From Armatimonas rosea (lineage in GTDB: Bacteria > Armatimonadota > Armatimonadia > Armatimonadales > Armatimonadaceae): a stretch of DNA of 64,000 nt. The translations under genes were made by a program, and so were the position numbers. The notes beneath the pieces were generated by a model. The model was not told the origin of the DNA, searched no databases, and saw only the letters and a program-made list of their open reading frames with translations. Location of the stretch: positions 372,001 to 436,000 of the forward strand of contig NZ_JACHGW010000003.1 in assembly GCF_014202505.1 (NCBI RefSeq), given 5' to 3'. Below, one piece after another: positions 24,580 through 32,693 of this stretch (position 1 is the first letter of the stretch; each line of letters begins with the position of its first letter).

Positions 24580-24608
24580 TTGACAAGATACGACACCTGT
24601 CGTATGAT
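24580..24608 (+). promoter_or_regulatory. blaI operon promoter
   Basis: TTGACA (24580-24585), 17-bp spacer, TATGAT (24603-24608): a near-consensus sigma-70 promoter on the + strand. The first operator dyad occupies the spacer and part of the -10 box. Confidence 0.8.
24588..24605. promoter_or_regulatory. BlaI/MecI-type operator O1
   Basis: Perfect dyad ATACGACA-CC-TGTCGTAT inside the blaI promoter. BlaI/MecI repressors bind TACxACA-type dyads; this version has TACGACA half-sites. Binding would block both blaI and, in part, the divergent aminotransferase. Confidence 0.75.
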
Positions 24609-24622
24609 GCCGATGACGGTTA

Positions 24623-24638
24623 TACGACGATTGTCGTA
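24623..24638. promoter_or_regulatory. BlaI/MecI-type operator O2
   Basis: Second dyad TACGAC-GATT-GTCGTA, downstream of the -10 box and 13 bp before the blaI start. Centres of the two dyads are 34 bp apart, about three helical turns, which would allow cooperative binding. Confidence 0.7.
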
Positions 24639-24651
24639 CGGAGAGTTAAGG

Positions 24652-25023
24652 ATGAGAAAGAAGACAAACTTAGGGCGGGCGGAGTCGGAGGTGCTGCGCT
24701 TTATCGCGGAGCGGCACCCGATCAGTGTGCGTGAGGTCGCCGAGAGCTTCGGCGACGTGCGCAAGACGACGATCCTCAACGTGATGGAGCGCCTCCGGGA
24801 GAAAGGCTTTCTAACCCGCGAGCCCCGAGAGGGAATCTACCAGTACTCCCCGACCCAGACCCAAGCTAGCCTGATGCGTGGCCTGGTCGCCGAGTTTGTG
24901 GACACGATGCTCGGCGGCTCGGTCGAGCCCTTCGCCGCCTACCTCGCCGAAAAAGAGACCCTCACCGAGACCGAGCTGGCGCGCCTTAAGGAGATCATCG
25001 CCAAGCTGGAGGAGAAGCCATGA
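24652..25023 (+). CDS. blaI: BlaI/MecI/CopY family repressor
   Basis: A 123-residue winged-helix repressor: helix-turn-helix in SVREVAESFGDVRKTTILNVMERLREKGFL (residues about 23-53), then a wing (REGIYQYSP) and a C-terminal helical dimerisation region. These repressors are inactivated by proteolysis triggered by the partner M56 sensor. GGAGAG at 24640-24645 is the ribosome site. The gene overlaps the M56 sensor (ATGA, 25020-25023). Two operator dyads upstream indicate autoregulation. The symbol denotes family only; no beta-lactamase is nearby. Confidence 0.92.
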   Translation: MRKKTNLGRAESEVLRFIAERHPISVREVAESFGDVRKTTILNVMERLREKGFLTREPREGIYQYSPTQTQASLMRGLVAEFVDTMLGGSVEPFAAYLAEKETLTETELARLKEIIAKLEEKP

Positions 25024-28000
25024 CCGAGACCCTGCTTCGCACCACGTTCCAGAGCGGTGTCGCGCTTTTGGTAATCGCCGTCCTCTGCCGCCTCTTTTCC
25101 AAGCTCTCCCCAAACATCCGCTGTTGGCTCTGGCGTGCAGGCTATCTCAAGTGTCTTGTTGCTTTTGCTGTCCCAATCACGCTTTCGATACCTTTTCTTC
25201 CACCTAAAACCATTTCTACAGACTTTCCTATTACCCATACGGGCTCTCCTGTGGGCCATACAGATTTTTCAGTCACTCGTACGGACTTACATTTAATCCG
25301 TACAGACACACCGACGATACAAAAAAGCTCTCCTGTAATCCATACTACTTTTTTACCGACCCGTATGGGATTTCAAAGCGGGCAAATGATGAGCATACTC
25401 TATTTATTAGGCGTTGGCGTGGCGTTTATGCGGCTTGTGGTCGCCGCGGCGCAGACTAGAGCGCTTCTCCAGAAAGCCACACAAGTCTCTCTCCCCGCTC
25501 TGCCCGCCCTCTGTGCCCGCTTCGGTCTTTGTCGTGCGCCGCGAGTGGCCCGGCTTACGGGCTTTTCGAGCCCCCTGCTTGCCTTTGGGACGATCTTGCT
25601 GCCCGAGCCCGCGCTCGCCGACGAAGCGCTGATTGTCGCCCATGAGCTGGCGCACGTGAAGCGTCGCGATCTGTTCTGGGAGGGACTTGGTGCGCTTGTG
25701 GGCGTGCTGCTCTGGTTCCATCCGCTGGTCTGGTGGGCGCGGCGCGAGGAAAAACTCGCCCGTGAGCAGGCCGCCGACACCCTCGCGCTTGCCGTCACCG
25801 CTGCCCCCCGCGCCGAGTACGCCCGTGTGCTCCTCACGGCGACCCTCGCCCACACCCCGGAGCTCGCCGTGGGTGCGTTTGCGAGCCCATCGCGCCTTCG
25901 CCGCCGCCTGGAAGCGCTCGCTCAGCCCGCCCTGCCGCGGCGCAAGGCTACCTCGCTACTACTCCTCGCCTGCGTCTTGGCTCTGCCCGCACTGATTCCC
26001 TGGAGAGCGGTCGCGCGGCAGCAGGCAGCACAAGGGGGGGTGGGCCTTCCGCGTCCTGACAGCCCTCATCCCCACTTTGGAATGGTACGCACGAAGGCGG
26101 ATCAGCCCTTGGGTGATGTTCTCGTGCGCCTTGTGCAGGTCGAGGTGGAGCCGCTCACTAAGAAGGCCCATGCCACGGTGGTTGCCCAGACACACACAGC
26201 ACCCGATGGTACGTTTCGTTTTCCAGAGAACCTCACTCAGGCAAGCCTGCGGGTGCTGGTCGATACACCTGGCTACTCGCCCAACTACGCGCCCAACGAG
26301 GGGATGTTCTTCGAGCCGGGGCGTGGCTGGCGCATTACGCTGGAGCCTGCGACACAGTGGGAGGTAACTATCCTTGACAAACAAGGCCGCCCCCTGAGCC
26401 AGCAGCCCCTTGAGGTCCGGCAATGGGGATGGGGAGGACTTGCCCGACAAGCGCTAGAGCCCGAGCGCTTCCAGGGAACCACCGATGCCCAGGGGACCTT
26501 TCGCACCGAAGGGCTCAGTGCGCCCGGTACAATGGATCGGCAAAGTGGCCAGCTCGTGCGGCTCAAAGACCCTCGCTTGGTCCCTGTGTCCCTTCAAACA
26601 ACCAAACAGGGAAGCCGGGTCTTCCAAAAAATGGTGGTTATTGAGGGGCGGACCATCAGCGGTCGAGTCCGTGACCTCCAAGGCAGGCCGGTGGCGGGGC
26701 GGGAGGTCGTGCTGGAGCAGCCAGGGTTGATGGGGACGTACTTTCCCAGCCCAAGTACCACAACAGACTCTCAGGGGCGCTTTACACTTGTCGGTGCACG
26801 GCCCGCGCCTTGCCGTGTACGCTTAGAGGTGGGACGTCAGGAGAGCTATGCCCCCGTGCGGAGTGAGCGTCTCTCGTTGGAGAGTGGCAACCTGACGGGT
26901 GTCGAGCTACGGCTCACTCCTGGGGGCGTGGTACAGGGAACAGTGCGCGAGAAGAGTCGTAACCAGCCGCTCCCCGGAGCGGGAGTGCGGGTGGACATCG
27001 CCTATAGCTACACGGATACATCTCAAGGAAAGCCCGTAACCCGAGTCGATTTCCAGTTTGCCGGTTTCACCCGAACGGATTCCCAGGGACGCTACACGCT
27101 TCACGTTCCTCCCGGAAAGACAGTCAAGCTCAGTCTTGAGGGGACGTTTAGCCCGCGCTTCCCAGCACCGTCGGCGCGGGTATTCCAAGGGAGAGAAGGA
27201 GAGACACACACCATAGACTTCTCCCCCGTTAGTCCGATGCCTCTGGAGGGGATCGTCGTGGATAGCACAGGCAAGCCGGTTGAGGGGGCAACGGTGCAAG
27301 AGCAACACGTCATGGGGATTGCCGCCACTACCAATGCACGTGGGCACTTTTCTATCCCAGAGTGGCAGCTTCCCATGGGGGTGTACGGTGGCTGGGCCAG
27401 CAACGACCGTGGAAAGCGCACCAAGGGAGTTCTTGTCGCAAATGACTTCCAGCTCTTTGCCCAAAAAGGAGTTCTCTCCGGGAGGGCCACCGTGGGATTT
27501 AACCAGAAAGCGCCGGTGCGAGTTGTTCTCGTGGCGGGCAAGGTCATCACCGTGCGTGGCAGAGTGGTGAGTGCCTTTGGTGAGCCACTCTCTGGCGTGA
27601 AGATTCGAGTCATGCCCCTCAACCCAGAGCCACGAGACCGAGAGAATGGCTTGGCACCCGAGAGCCTCTCTCTCACCACGGATGCAGACGGGCGCTTCGA
27701 GGGCTTGCTCCACTCCGTGGGGAAGGTCATGGCGGCCATCTGGAAGGAAGGCTGGTCGCACCAGTCGGTTCGAGGGATGAAGGTCCTCCCCCTCGGGAGC
27801 ACGGCTGAGCTGGGGACGCTGCAGCTAACCAAGGCGGACGCGGTTCTTGCCGGTAAGGTGGTGGATCGCCAGGGGAGCCCTATTGCGGGTGTGTCCTTGC
27901 ATGTCTTTGGCGGGGCCATCCTTACACAGACAACCAAGACCGATGCGGCGGGCCGCTTCTTTGTCTCCAACATCGTTCCAGGCAGCACGCTCAGCGCCAA

Positions 28001-28115
28001 TCTTGCAGGCATGATGAAGGGCAAACGGGTTCAGGCCTACCGCTATCGTATCCCCGCCAACCGAAAAGATATCGTCTTCTGCCTCGACGGCCCGGATGGA
28101 TTTAGCACACGCTAG
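25020..28115 (+). CDS. M56 (BlaR1-type) metallopeptidase sensor with carboxypeptidase-regulatory-like repeats
   Basis: A 1031-residue protein. N-terminal membrane helices lie at residues about 12-30 and 44-60. An extracytoplasmic loop with seven tandem 7-residue repeats follows (69-117), then another helix (about 122-142). The cytoplasmic-side M56 peptidase carries HELAHVKRRD (His208, Glu209, His212) and a helix at LLWFHPLVWW. A further helix sits near 317-333. From about 345 to the end the protein has about seven beta-sandwich domains of the CarboxypepD_reg type (e.g. GRVRDLQGRPVAG, GIVVDSTGKPVEGA, GKVVDRQGSPIAG), presumably outside the cell membrane. There is no penicillin-binding domain, so the ligand is not an obvious beta-lactam. 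It is coupled to blaI. Confidence 0.88.
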   Translation: MTETLLRTTFQSGVALLVIAVLCRLFSKLSPNIRCWLWRAGYLKCLVAFAVPITLSIPFLPPKTISTDFPITHTGSPVGHTDFSVTRTDLHLIRTDTPTIQKSSPVIHTTFLPTRMGFQSGQMMSILYLLGVGVAFMRLVVAAAQTRALLQKATQVSLPALPALCARFGLCRAPRVARLTGFSSPLLAFGTILLPEPALADEALIVAHELAHVKRRDLFWEGLGALVGVLLWFHPLVWWARREEKLAREQAADTLALAVTAAPRAEYARVLLTATLAHTPELAVGAFASPSRLRRRLEALAQPALPRRKATSLLLLACVLALPALIPWRAVARQQAAQGGVGLPRPDSPHPHFGMVRTKADQPLGDVLVRLVQVEVEPLTKKAHATVVAQTHTAPDGTFRFPENLTQASLRVLVDTPGYSPNYAPNEGMFFEPGRGWRITLEPATQWEVTILDKQGRPLSQQPLEVRQWGWGGLARQALEPERFQGTTDAQGTFRTEGLSAPGTMDRQSGQLVRLKDPRLVPVSLQTTKQGSRVFQKMVVIEGRTISGRVRDLQGRPVAGREVVLEQPGLMGTYFPSPSTTTDSQGRFTLVGARPAPCRVRLEVGRQESYAPVRSERLSLESGNLTGVELRLTPGGVVQGTVREKSRNQPLPGAGVRVDIAYSYTDTSQGKPVTRVDFQFAGFTRTDSQGRYTLHVPPGKTVKLSLEGTFSPRFPAPSARVFQGREGETHTIDFSPVSPMPLEGIVVDSTGKPVEGATVQEQHVMGIAATTNARGHFSIPEWQLPMGVYGGWASNDRGKRTKGVLVANDFQLFAQKGVLSGRATVGFNQKAPVRVVLVAGKVITVRGRVVSAFGEPLSGVKIRVMPLNPEPRDRENGLAPESLSLTTDADGRFEGLLHSVGKVMAAIWKEGWSHQSVRGMKVLPLGSTAELGTLQLTKADAVLAGKVVDRQGSPIAGVSLHVFGGAILTQTTKTDAAGRFFVSNIVPGSTLSANLAGMMKGKRVQAYRYRIPANRKDIVFCLDGPDGFSTR
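25224..25370 (+). repeat. seven-copy 21-bp tandem repeat inside the M56 sensor gene
   Basis: Seven in-frame 21-bp units encode degenerate heptapeptides: FPITHTG, SPVGHTD, FSVTRTD, LHLIRTD, TPTIQKS, SPVIHTT, FLPTRMG. At the DNA level most units keep a C-[AG]TA-[CT] core (CATACGG, CGTACAG and similar) at the same phase. The block sits between predicted membrane helices 2 and 3. Its base composition is lower in GC than the flanking gene. Confidence 0.75.
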
Positions 28116-28133
28116 CCCACTCAAGGTGCGCGG

Positions 28134-28139
28134 TATCAT
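28134..28139 (+). promoter_or_regulatory. -10 element, leaderless thioredoxin gene
   Basis: GGTATCAT ends 6 nt before ATG 28146, predicting transcription from the start codon itself. Confidence 0.55.
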
Positions 28140-28145
28140 AGACAC

Positions 28146-28601
28146 ATGAGTAGTGTTTTCACCGCCGATCTAAAAGGCATTGTCGTACCGTGCCCGTCGT
28201 GTGGCCAGAAAAACCGCATCCCCTACGAGCGTCTTGCCGCGCACGGCACCTGCGGCAAGTGCGAGGCGAGCCTGCCGCTGGTCCATGCGCCCGTGGACAT
28301 TCCCAGCACGGCGGTCTTCAATGCGGTGCGGGGCGCGAGCTCGCTCCCCGTTCTGGTCGATTTCTGGGCGGCGTGGTGCGGCCCGTGTCGCATGGTCGCG
28401 CCGCAGCTGGAGAAAGTGGCCGAGCAAGAGGCGGGGCTGACCCTGATCGTCAAGGTCAACACCGAGGCGCTGCCCGGACTCTCGGCGCAGTACAACATCC
28501 AGGGGATTCCGGCGCTCCTGCTCTTTAAAAACGGCAGCTTGGTTGCGGAGCAAGCGGGCGCACAACCTGCCTCCGCAATCCGGGAATTTATCTACCGCTG
28601 A
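28146..28601 (+). CDS. trxC: thioredoxin 2 (zinc-binding)
   Basis: A 151-residue cytoplasmic disulfide reductase. An N-terminal zinc ribbon (CPSC at 16-19, CGKC at 36-39) precedes a thioredoxin domain with the active site WCGPC (Cys78, Cys81), cis-proline region [11 protein letters not shown], and the family helix ending. The zinc ribbon is the mark of the Trx2/TrxC subfamily. Between its stop and ispG lies only a palindromic element. Thioredoxins can serve Fe-S enzymes indirectly, but the adjacency to ispG alone does not show a link. Confidence 0.93.
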   Translation: MSSVFTADLKGIVVPCPSCGQKNRIPYERLAAHGTCGKCEASLPLVHAPVDIPSTAVFNAVRGASSLPVLVDFWAAWCGPCRMVAPQLEKVAEQEAGLTLIVKVNTEALPGLSAQYNIQGIPALLLFKNGSLVAEQAGAQPASAIREFIYR

Positions 28602-28602
28602 G

Positions 28603-28724
28603 CCGGCCTCATGGACGAGGCGGGCTCCGGGCTTCGCCCTACTGGCCTCCAGCCGCCAAGTCGCTCCGCGACATCGTAGCCGCAGGCTAGAAGCGGAGCG
28701 TGCCCGCCTCGTCCATGAGGCCGG
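28603..28724. repeat. palindromic element with 23-bp perfect terminal inverted repeats
   Basis: The arms 28603-28625 and 28702-28724 are perfect 23-bp inverted repeats (CCGGCCTCATGGACG.. at the left end). Inside are a GGGC-TTC-GCCC-type hairpin, CGCTCCGC (28662-28669) pairing with GCGGAGCG (28693-28700), and GTAGCC-GCA-GGCT (28676-28688), the same hairpin type as in the transposase arms. The right arm abuts the ispG -10 box. Confidence 0.8.
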
Positions 28725-28725
28725 G

Positions 28726-28731
28726 TACAAT
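28726..28731 (+). promoter_or_regulatory. -10 element, leaderless ispG
   Basis: GGGTACAAT ends 6 nt before ATG 28738. The -35 region would fall inside the right arm of the palindromic element, so insertion of that element may have created or replaced the promoter. Confidence 0.6.
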
Positions 28732-28737
28732 AGCGCC

Positions 28738-31050
28738 ATGAGCCTCTACGATTCGCTTCCGTTGACCTTCCCTCGCCGCAAGACCCGCCCCGTTCGTGTG
28801 GGCAAAGTGACCATTGGCGGGGACCATCCGGTGGTGGTGCAGTCGATGATCACCGCCGAGACCCACCAGGTCGAGGACTGCGTCCGTCAGATCACCGAGA
28901 TGGCGCGCAAGGGGGCGGAGATCGTCCGCGTGACCACGCCGTCGATGCGCGATGCCCACTGCCTGGGACAGATCAAGGAGAAGCTCCGGGCTCGGCTGGT
29001 CGATGTGCCGTTGGTCGCCGATGTGCACCACCAGGGCAGCGATATCGCGGTCGCGGTGGCGGAGTATGTCGATAAGGTGCGCCTCAACCCGGGGCTGTTT
29101 GTCTTCCACAAGCACACGGGCCGCTCGGAGTTCACCGACGCCGAGCACGACGAGCAGCGGGAGGCGATCGAGGCGAGCCTGGTGCCGGTGATCGAGGCCT
29201 GCAAGAAGCGCGACATCGCCATGCGGATCGGGGTGAACCATGGCTCTCTGGCCGAGCGCATGCTGGTCACCTACGGCGACACGCCCGAGGGGATGGTCCA
29301 GAGCGCGCTGGAGTACCTCCGAATCTGTGAGAAGCACGACTTTCGCAACCTGGTGATCTCCCTCAAGGCCAGCCGCGTCCCGATCATGCTCGCCGCCAAT
29401 CGGCTCATGGTGCAGCGCATGGACGCCGAGGGCATGGACTACCCCTTGCATCTTGGGGTCACGGAGGCCGGCGACGGCCAGTACGCCCGTATCAAGAGCA
29501 CGACGGGGATTGGTACTCTATTGGCAGAGGGGATTGGTGACACGATTCGGGTATCTCTTTCCGAAGACCCCATTCAAGAGCTGCCCGTCTGCTACGAAAT
29601 CCTGCAAGCGCTCGGTCTACGCAAGACACAAGTCGAGTTTATCGCCTGCCCCAGCTGTGGACGTACGAAATTTGATCTTCCAACGGTCTTAAATCAAGTG
29701 AAACGTGCCACAAGTCATCTTGTTGGGCTAGACATTGCGGTGATGGGATGCTTCCCTCCTGGCGAGACGGTTGTCACGGAGGCTGGTTTCGTTCCCATCG
29801 AGACTGTGGAACAGGGACAGAAGGTACTCACGCAGGAGGGGACCTACTCTCCGGTAACCGCAGTGGATACCCACTCCTTTGAGGGGGAACTCGTTGAGCT
29901 AAAGCTACGTGGCGCACCTTCCATTTTAGTGACGCCCAACCATCCGATCTTGGCACTAGAGCGCACGGGGAAAGCGAAAAAAGATCGCACGCGCTGGCAA
30001 AACATGGCCGAAGTGCCAGGGCTAGGACAGGAGCCGAGCTGGCAGGGAGCAGAAAATCTCCATAAAGGACACGTCCTTCTCTATCCTGTACTTCAGGGGG
30101 AGCAAGCCCTAACAAGCATTCCTGAGGCATCGCAGCTTTCCATGAACGAGGACTTTCTCCGGCTTGCAGGGTACTTTGCCGCCGAGGGCTCCCTGGGCGG
30201 CCGTAATGGTATCCCACGACAGGTTTTCTTGACTTTTGGTTCTGATGAGCCTGAGCTCGCACAGGACGCTCGGGATATCTTCTGTCGCCTTGGGGCTTCG
30301 GTTAGCCTACGAGAGCGCCCGGAGAGGAATACCATTGAGACCGTGGTTCACTCCACGGAGTGGGCAACTCTCTTCGCCCAGCTTTTTGGACGGCGTGCAG
30401 AGAACAAGCACTTTCCTCAATGGATGCTGACTCTGCCTAAAACCCAGCAAGTTACCTTGCTCAGGACTCTCTGGCTTTGCGACGGCTACACGGGCGTGGT
30501 GCGTGGCTATCCCCGTGCTACCTATGTGACCGTCTCGCGTCAGCTTGCCTACCAAGTGCACCAGCTGCTGCTCCGTTTGGGAATCCCTGTGACCCTGGTT
30601 CGCCGCCAACCTAAGAACCGCCAGGAGGTCTATTTCCTCTCTGTGACCAACGCCGACGCGCTCCGCACCTTCGCCAGCACACTGGGATATGAGATCGCCA
30701 TCCCCGAGGAGCGCCAGAACAGGGCTCGCCTGGCGCTTGACGAACATTTTCTCTACCTACCTGTTCTCTCTACTGGACGAATCGCTTATAAGGGAAATGT
30801 CCACAACCTGGAAGTCGCCGGTTCGGGAACCTACGTGAGTTCGCTCGCCGTGGTGCACAACTGCATCGTCAATGGCCCCGGCGAGATGGCGGACGCTGAT
30901 TATGGTTATGTGGGTAAAGCGGGTGGGAAAATTACGCTCTATCGCAAGCGAGAAGAGATTAAGACAGTCGATCAGAGTGTTGGGGTTGAGGAGCTGATCG
31001 CACTGATCAAGGCCGACGGGATGTGGCAGGAACCGAAAAAGGAGAACTGA
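28738..31050 (+). CDS. ispG: 4-hydroxy-3-methylbut-2-enyl diphosphate synthase, intein-containing precursor
   Basis: Penultimate step of the MEP pathway: reductive ring-opening of MEcPP to HMBPP by a [4Fe-4S] enzyme. The 770-residue precursor contains an in-frame intein (residues 338-708); removing it leaves 399 residues, normal for IspG. Host motifs before the insert: [45 protein letters not shown] and ACPSCGRT (Cys304, Cys307). After it: [18 protein letters not shown]. The spliced junction [10 protein letters not shown] restores the third cluster cysteine and the glutamate ligand with the spacing known for E. coli IspG (C270, C273, C305, E312). Start ATG 28738 is fixed by homology and by the leaderless -10 box. 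Codon use is AT-richer for some 250 bp before the intein and about 120 bp after it. Confidence 0.97.
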   Translation: MSLYDSLPLTFPRRKTRPVRVGKVTIGGDHPVVVQSMITAETHQVEDCVRQITEMARKGAEIVRVTTPSMRDAHCLGQIKEKLRARLVDVPLVADVHHQGSDIAVAVAEYVDKVRLNPGLFVFHKHTGRSEFTDAEHDEQREAIEASLVPVIEACKKRDIAMRIGVNHGSLAERMLVTYGDTPEGMVQSALEYLRICEKHDFRNLVISLKASRVPIMLAANRLMVQRMDAEGMDYPLHLGVTEAGDGQYARIKSTTGIGTLLAEGIGDTIRVSLSEDPIQELPVCYEILQALGLRKTQVEFIACPSCGRTKFDLPTVLNQVKRATSHLVGLDIAVMGCFPPGETVVTEAGFVPIETVEQGQKVLTQEGTYSPVTAVDTHSFEGELVELKLRGAPSILVTPNHPILALERTGKAKKDRTRWQNMAEVPGLGQEPSWQGAENLHKGHVLLYPVLQGEQALTSIPEASQLSMNEDFLRLAGYFAAEGSLGGRNGIPRQVFLTFGSDEPELAQDARDIFCRLGASVSLRERPERNTIETVVHSTEWATLFAQLFGRRAENKHFPQWMLTLPKTQQVTLLRTLWLCDGYTGVVRGYPRATYVTVSRQLAYQVHQLLLRLGIPVTLVRRQPKNRQEVYFLSVTNADALRTFASTLGYEIAIPEERQNRARLALDEHFLYLPVLSTGRIAYKGNVHNLEVAGSGTYVSSLAVVHNCIVNGPGEMADADYGYVGKAGGKITLYRKREEIKTVDQSVGVEELIALIKADGMWQEPKKEN
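29749..30861 (+). other. intein with LAGLIDADG homing endonuclease, in IspG
   Basis: A 371-residue class 1 intein. It begins with Cys1 (block [19 protein letters not shown]). Block B is TPNH at intein residues 62-65. The DOD endonuclease motifs are LAGYFAAEG (139-147) and LWLCDGYTG (241-249). The C-terminal splicing blocks are [15 protein letters not shown] and SLAVVHN, with His370 and Asn371. The +1 extein residue is Cys709 of the precursor, itself the third Fe-S ligand of IspG. All residues needed for splicing are present, and both acidic endonuclease residues (Glu146, Asp245) are retained, so the element looks active. No stop or frameshift interrupts it. Confidence 0.96.
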
Positions 31051-31051
31051 G

Positions 31052-31846
31052 ATGCCGTCTCCGTTTCCTGGGATGGACCCGTGGCTGGAGAGCCCAGAGC
31101 ACTGGCACAATGTCCACCAAATCTTGATCACACTAATCGCTGCGCAGCTCAATCGAATACTCCCCGAGGGGTTTGCGGCGACAATTGATGAAAATATTTA
31201 TCTTCTGTCGCCCGGGGATCGGTTTCTGCCCGATGTTGCGATCTTGCGTACGAGCAATAACTTTGCGACTGCTCCCAATCTCCCTGGTGCTTCCGGTGCG
31301 GTGTTAACGGCGACAATGCCGTATGAGATTGTTGAAGAAGCCGACGAAGTACGGGAGCCTTTTGTCAAAGTGATCTCGACCAACGCACAACGCACGGTGG
31401 TGACAGTGATTGAGGTACTCAGTCCGATCAATAAGACAGGGGCGGGGCGGGAGCAGTACCGCAAAAAACAGCTGGAGATTTTGGAAAGTGCCGCCCACTT
31501 GCTAGAGATTGATCTCTTGCGTGGGGGCCAGCACACCGTTGCGGTGGAGCAACGAAGCCTCACCGCGCAGTACCGAGGGTTCTGGGACTATATCGTCTGT
31601 CTCCACCGGGCGGGAGTGGGGAACCGCTTTACCTGCTGGCCGGTGGGGCTGTTTGACCCGTTGCCGACGATCTTTGTCCCACTCACTGTGGGGAGCCCTG
31701 AGCTTACTCTCGATCTCGGGGCACTTTTTTCCCGCTGCTATGACGAAGGTCCGTTTCGGCGCACGGTAGACTACTCGCAAGTGCCCACACCGCGTTTGAA
31801 GCCTTCCGAGGCACAGTGGGCAGCGGAGTGGCTTAAGCAAGAGTGA
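31052..31846 (+). CDS. DUF4058 family protein
   Basis: A 264-residue protein with the unmistakable family start MPSPFPGMDPWLE and the later RFLPDVAIL and VTVIEVLSPINKTG..REQYRKKQ segments. The ExK-like VIEVLSP..K arrangement recalls restriction-endonuclease-fold nucleases, to which this family may be related, but no activity is known. The family is common in Armatimonadota, Cyanobacteria and Planctomycetes. It starts 1 nt after the ispG stop with AGGAGA at 31040-31045, so it is co-transcribed with ispG. Its 3' end overlaps the convergent MscS gene by 14 nt. Confidence 0.88.
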   Translation: MPSPFPGMDPWLESPEHWHNVHQILITLIAAQLNRILPEGFAATIDENIYLLSPGDRFLPDVAILRTSNNFATAPNLPGASGAVLTATMPYEIVEEADEVREPFVKVISTNAQRTVVTVIEVLSPINKTGAGREQYRKKQLEILESAAHLLEIDLLRGGQHTVAVEQRSLTAQYRGFWDYIVCLHRAGVGNRFTCWPVGLFDPLPTIFVPLTVGSPELTLDLGALFSRCYDEGPFRRTVDYSQVPTPRLKPSEAQWAAEWLKQE

Positions 31847-32693
31847 TCTTTGCGGCGAGGAGCGCATCCCGCAGAGTGGCGCGTAGGTGCGGCAGGAGCT
31901 GGGCGGGGCGCTGGCCTTTGGGGGCCTTGAAGGTGATCTTGAGCGTCGTCTTGGCGGCGTCGGCGAGGGTGACTCCCTCGACACGCGGCGGCTCGGGGAG
32001 GTTTTGCTGGGCGAGAGTCTCTTCGATCAGTTTGGTCACGGCGGCGATATCCTCCGCGGCGGCCACCGAGAGCTCGAAGCTCGCCCCCACCAGCCCGCGG
32101 CTGTGGTTGCAGACCGAGGCGATGTCGCCGTTGGAGAGAATATAGAGCTTGCCGTCGTCGTCACGGATGCGCGTGATCCGCATCCCCAGCTCCTCCACCA
32201 CCCCTGTCACGGCCCCGATGGTCACGTAGTCCCCGGCCACGTACTGGTCCTCTAGGAGCAGAAAGTAGCCGGTGATAACATCCTTGACCAGCTTCTGGGC
32301 TCCGAAGCCAAAGGCCAGTCCGGCCACACTGGCGGTGCCAATAATCGGAGCGACATTGATGCCCAGCAGGCTCAGTGCGGAGACAATAAAGACAAAGGCC
32401 AGCACGAAGTGGAGCGTGTGCTGGAGGATGGTGGCGAGGCTCCGTACCCGCGCCGCCTGGTGCTCCGTGGCCGCCTTGTTCGCCAGCTGCTCGCCCACGC
32501 GCCGCACCCCCCGCTTCAGGAGCCAGCGCAGGCCGATATAGAGCCCGATCAGCAGGACAAACTCTAGAAGGAACAGGACGATCTGACGGTAGGCGAGCCG
32601 CTCCAGCCCCGTGAGCTCGGAGAGCTCTTCGACAACGCCGCGTGTGGAGACAGGCGGCTTAGGAGTGGGGCTGGGAGCGGGGGTGGGCTGCAT
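31833..32693 (-). CDS. MscS family mechanosensitive channel
   Basis: A 286-residue membrane protein with a Pro-rich N-terminus and three hydrophobic helices (about 42-62, 95-115, 120-145). The pore helix region GTASVAGLAFGFGAQKLVKDVITGYF and the beta-domain DQYVAGDYVTIGAVTGVVEELGMRITRIRD follow, then a C-terminal alpha/beta domain. It relieves osmotic pressure. Its ATG directly follows the prfA stop codon, so it is in the prfA operon. Confidence 0.93.
   Translation of the reverse strand: MQPTPAPSPTPKPPVSTRGVVEELSELTGLERLAYRQIVLFLLEFVLLIGLYIGLRWLLKRGVRRVGEQLANKAATEHQAARVRSLATILQHTLHFVLAFVFIVSALSLLGINVAPIIGTASVAGLAFGFGAQKLVKDVITGYFLLLEDQYVAGDYVTIGAVTGVVEELGMRITRIRDDDGKLYILSNGDIASVCNHSRGLVGASFELSVAAAEDIAAVTKLIEETLAQQNLPEPPRVEGVTLADAAKTTLKITFKAPKGQRPAQLLPHLRATLRDALLAAKITLA

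Noticed and set aside
24652-28115. beta-lactam resistance module
   Set aside because: BlaI and an M56 protease are present, but there is no beta-lactamase or penicillin-binding sensor domain, so the drug-resistance reading is not supported.
29749-30861. free-standing homing endonuclease gene or assembly chimera inside ispG
   Set aside because: The insert is in frame at both ends, has all intein splicing blocks, and restores the conserved IspG junction exactly; no separate start or stop exists.
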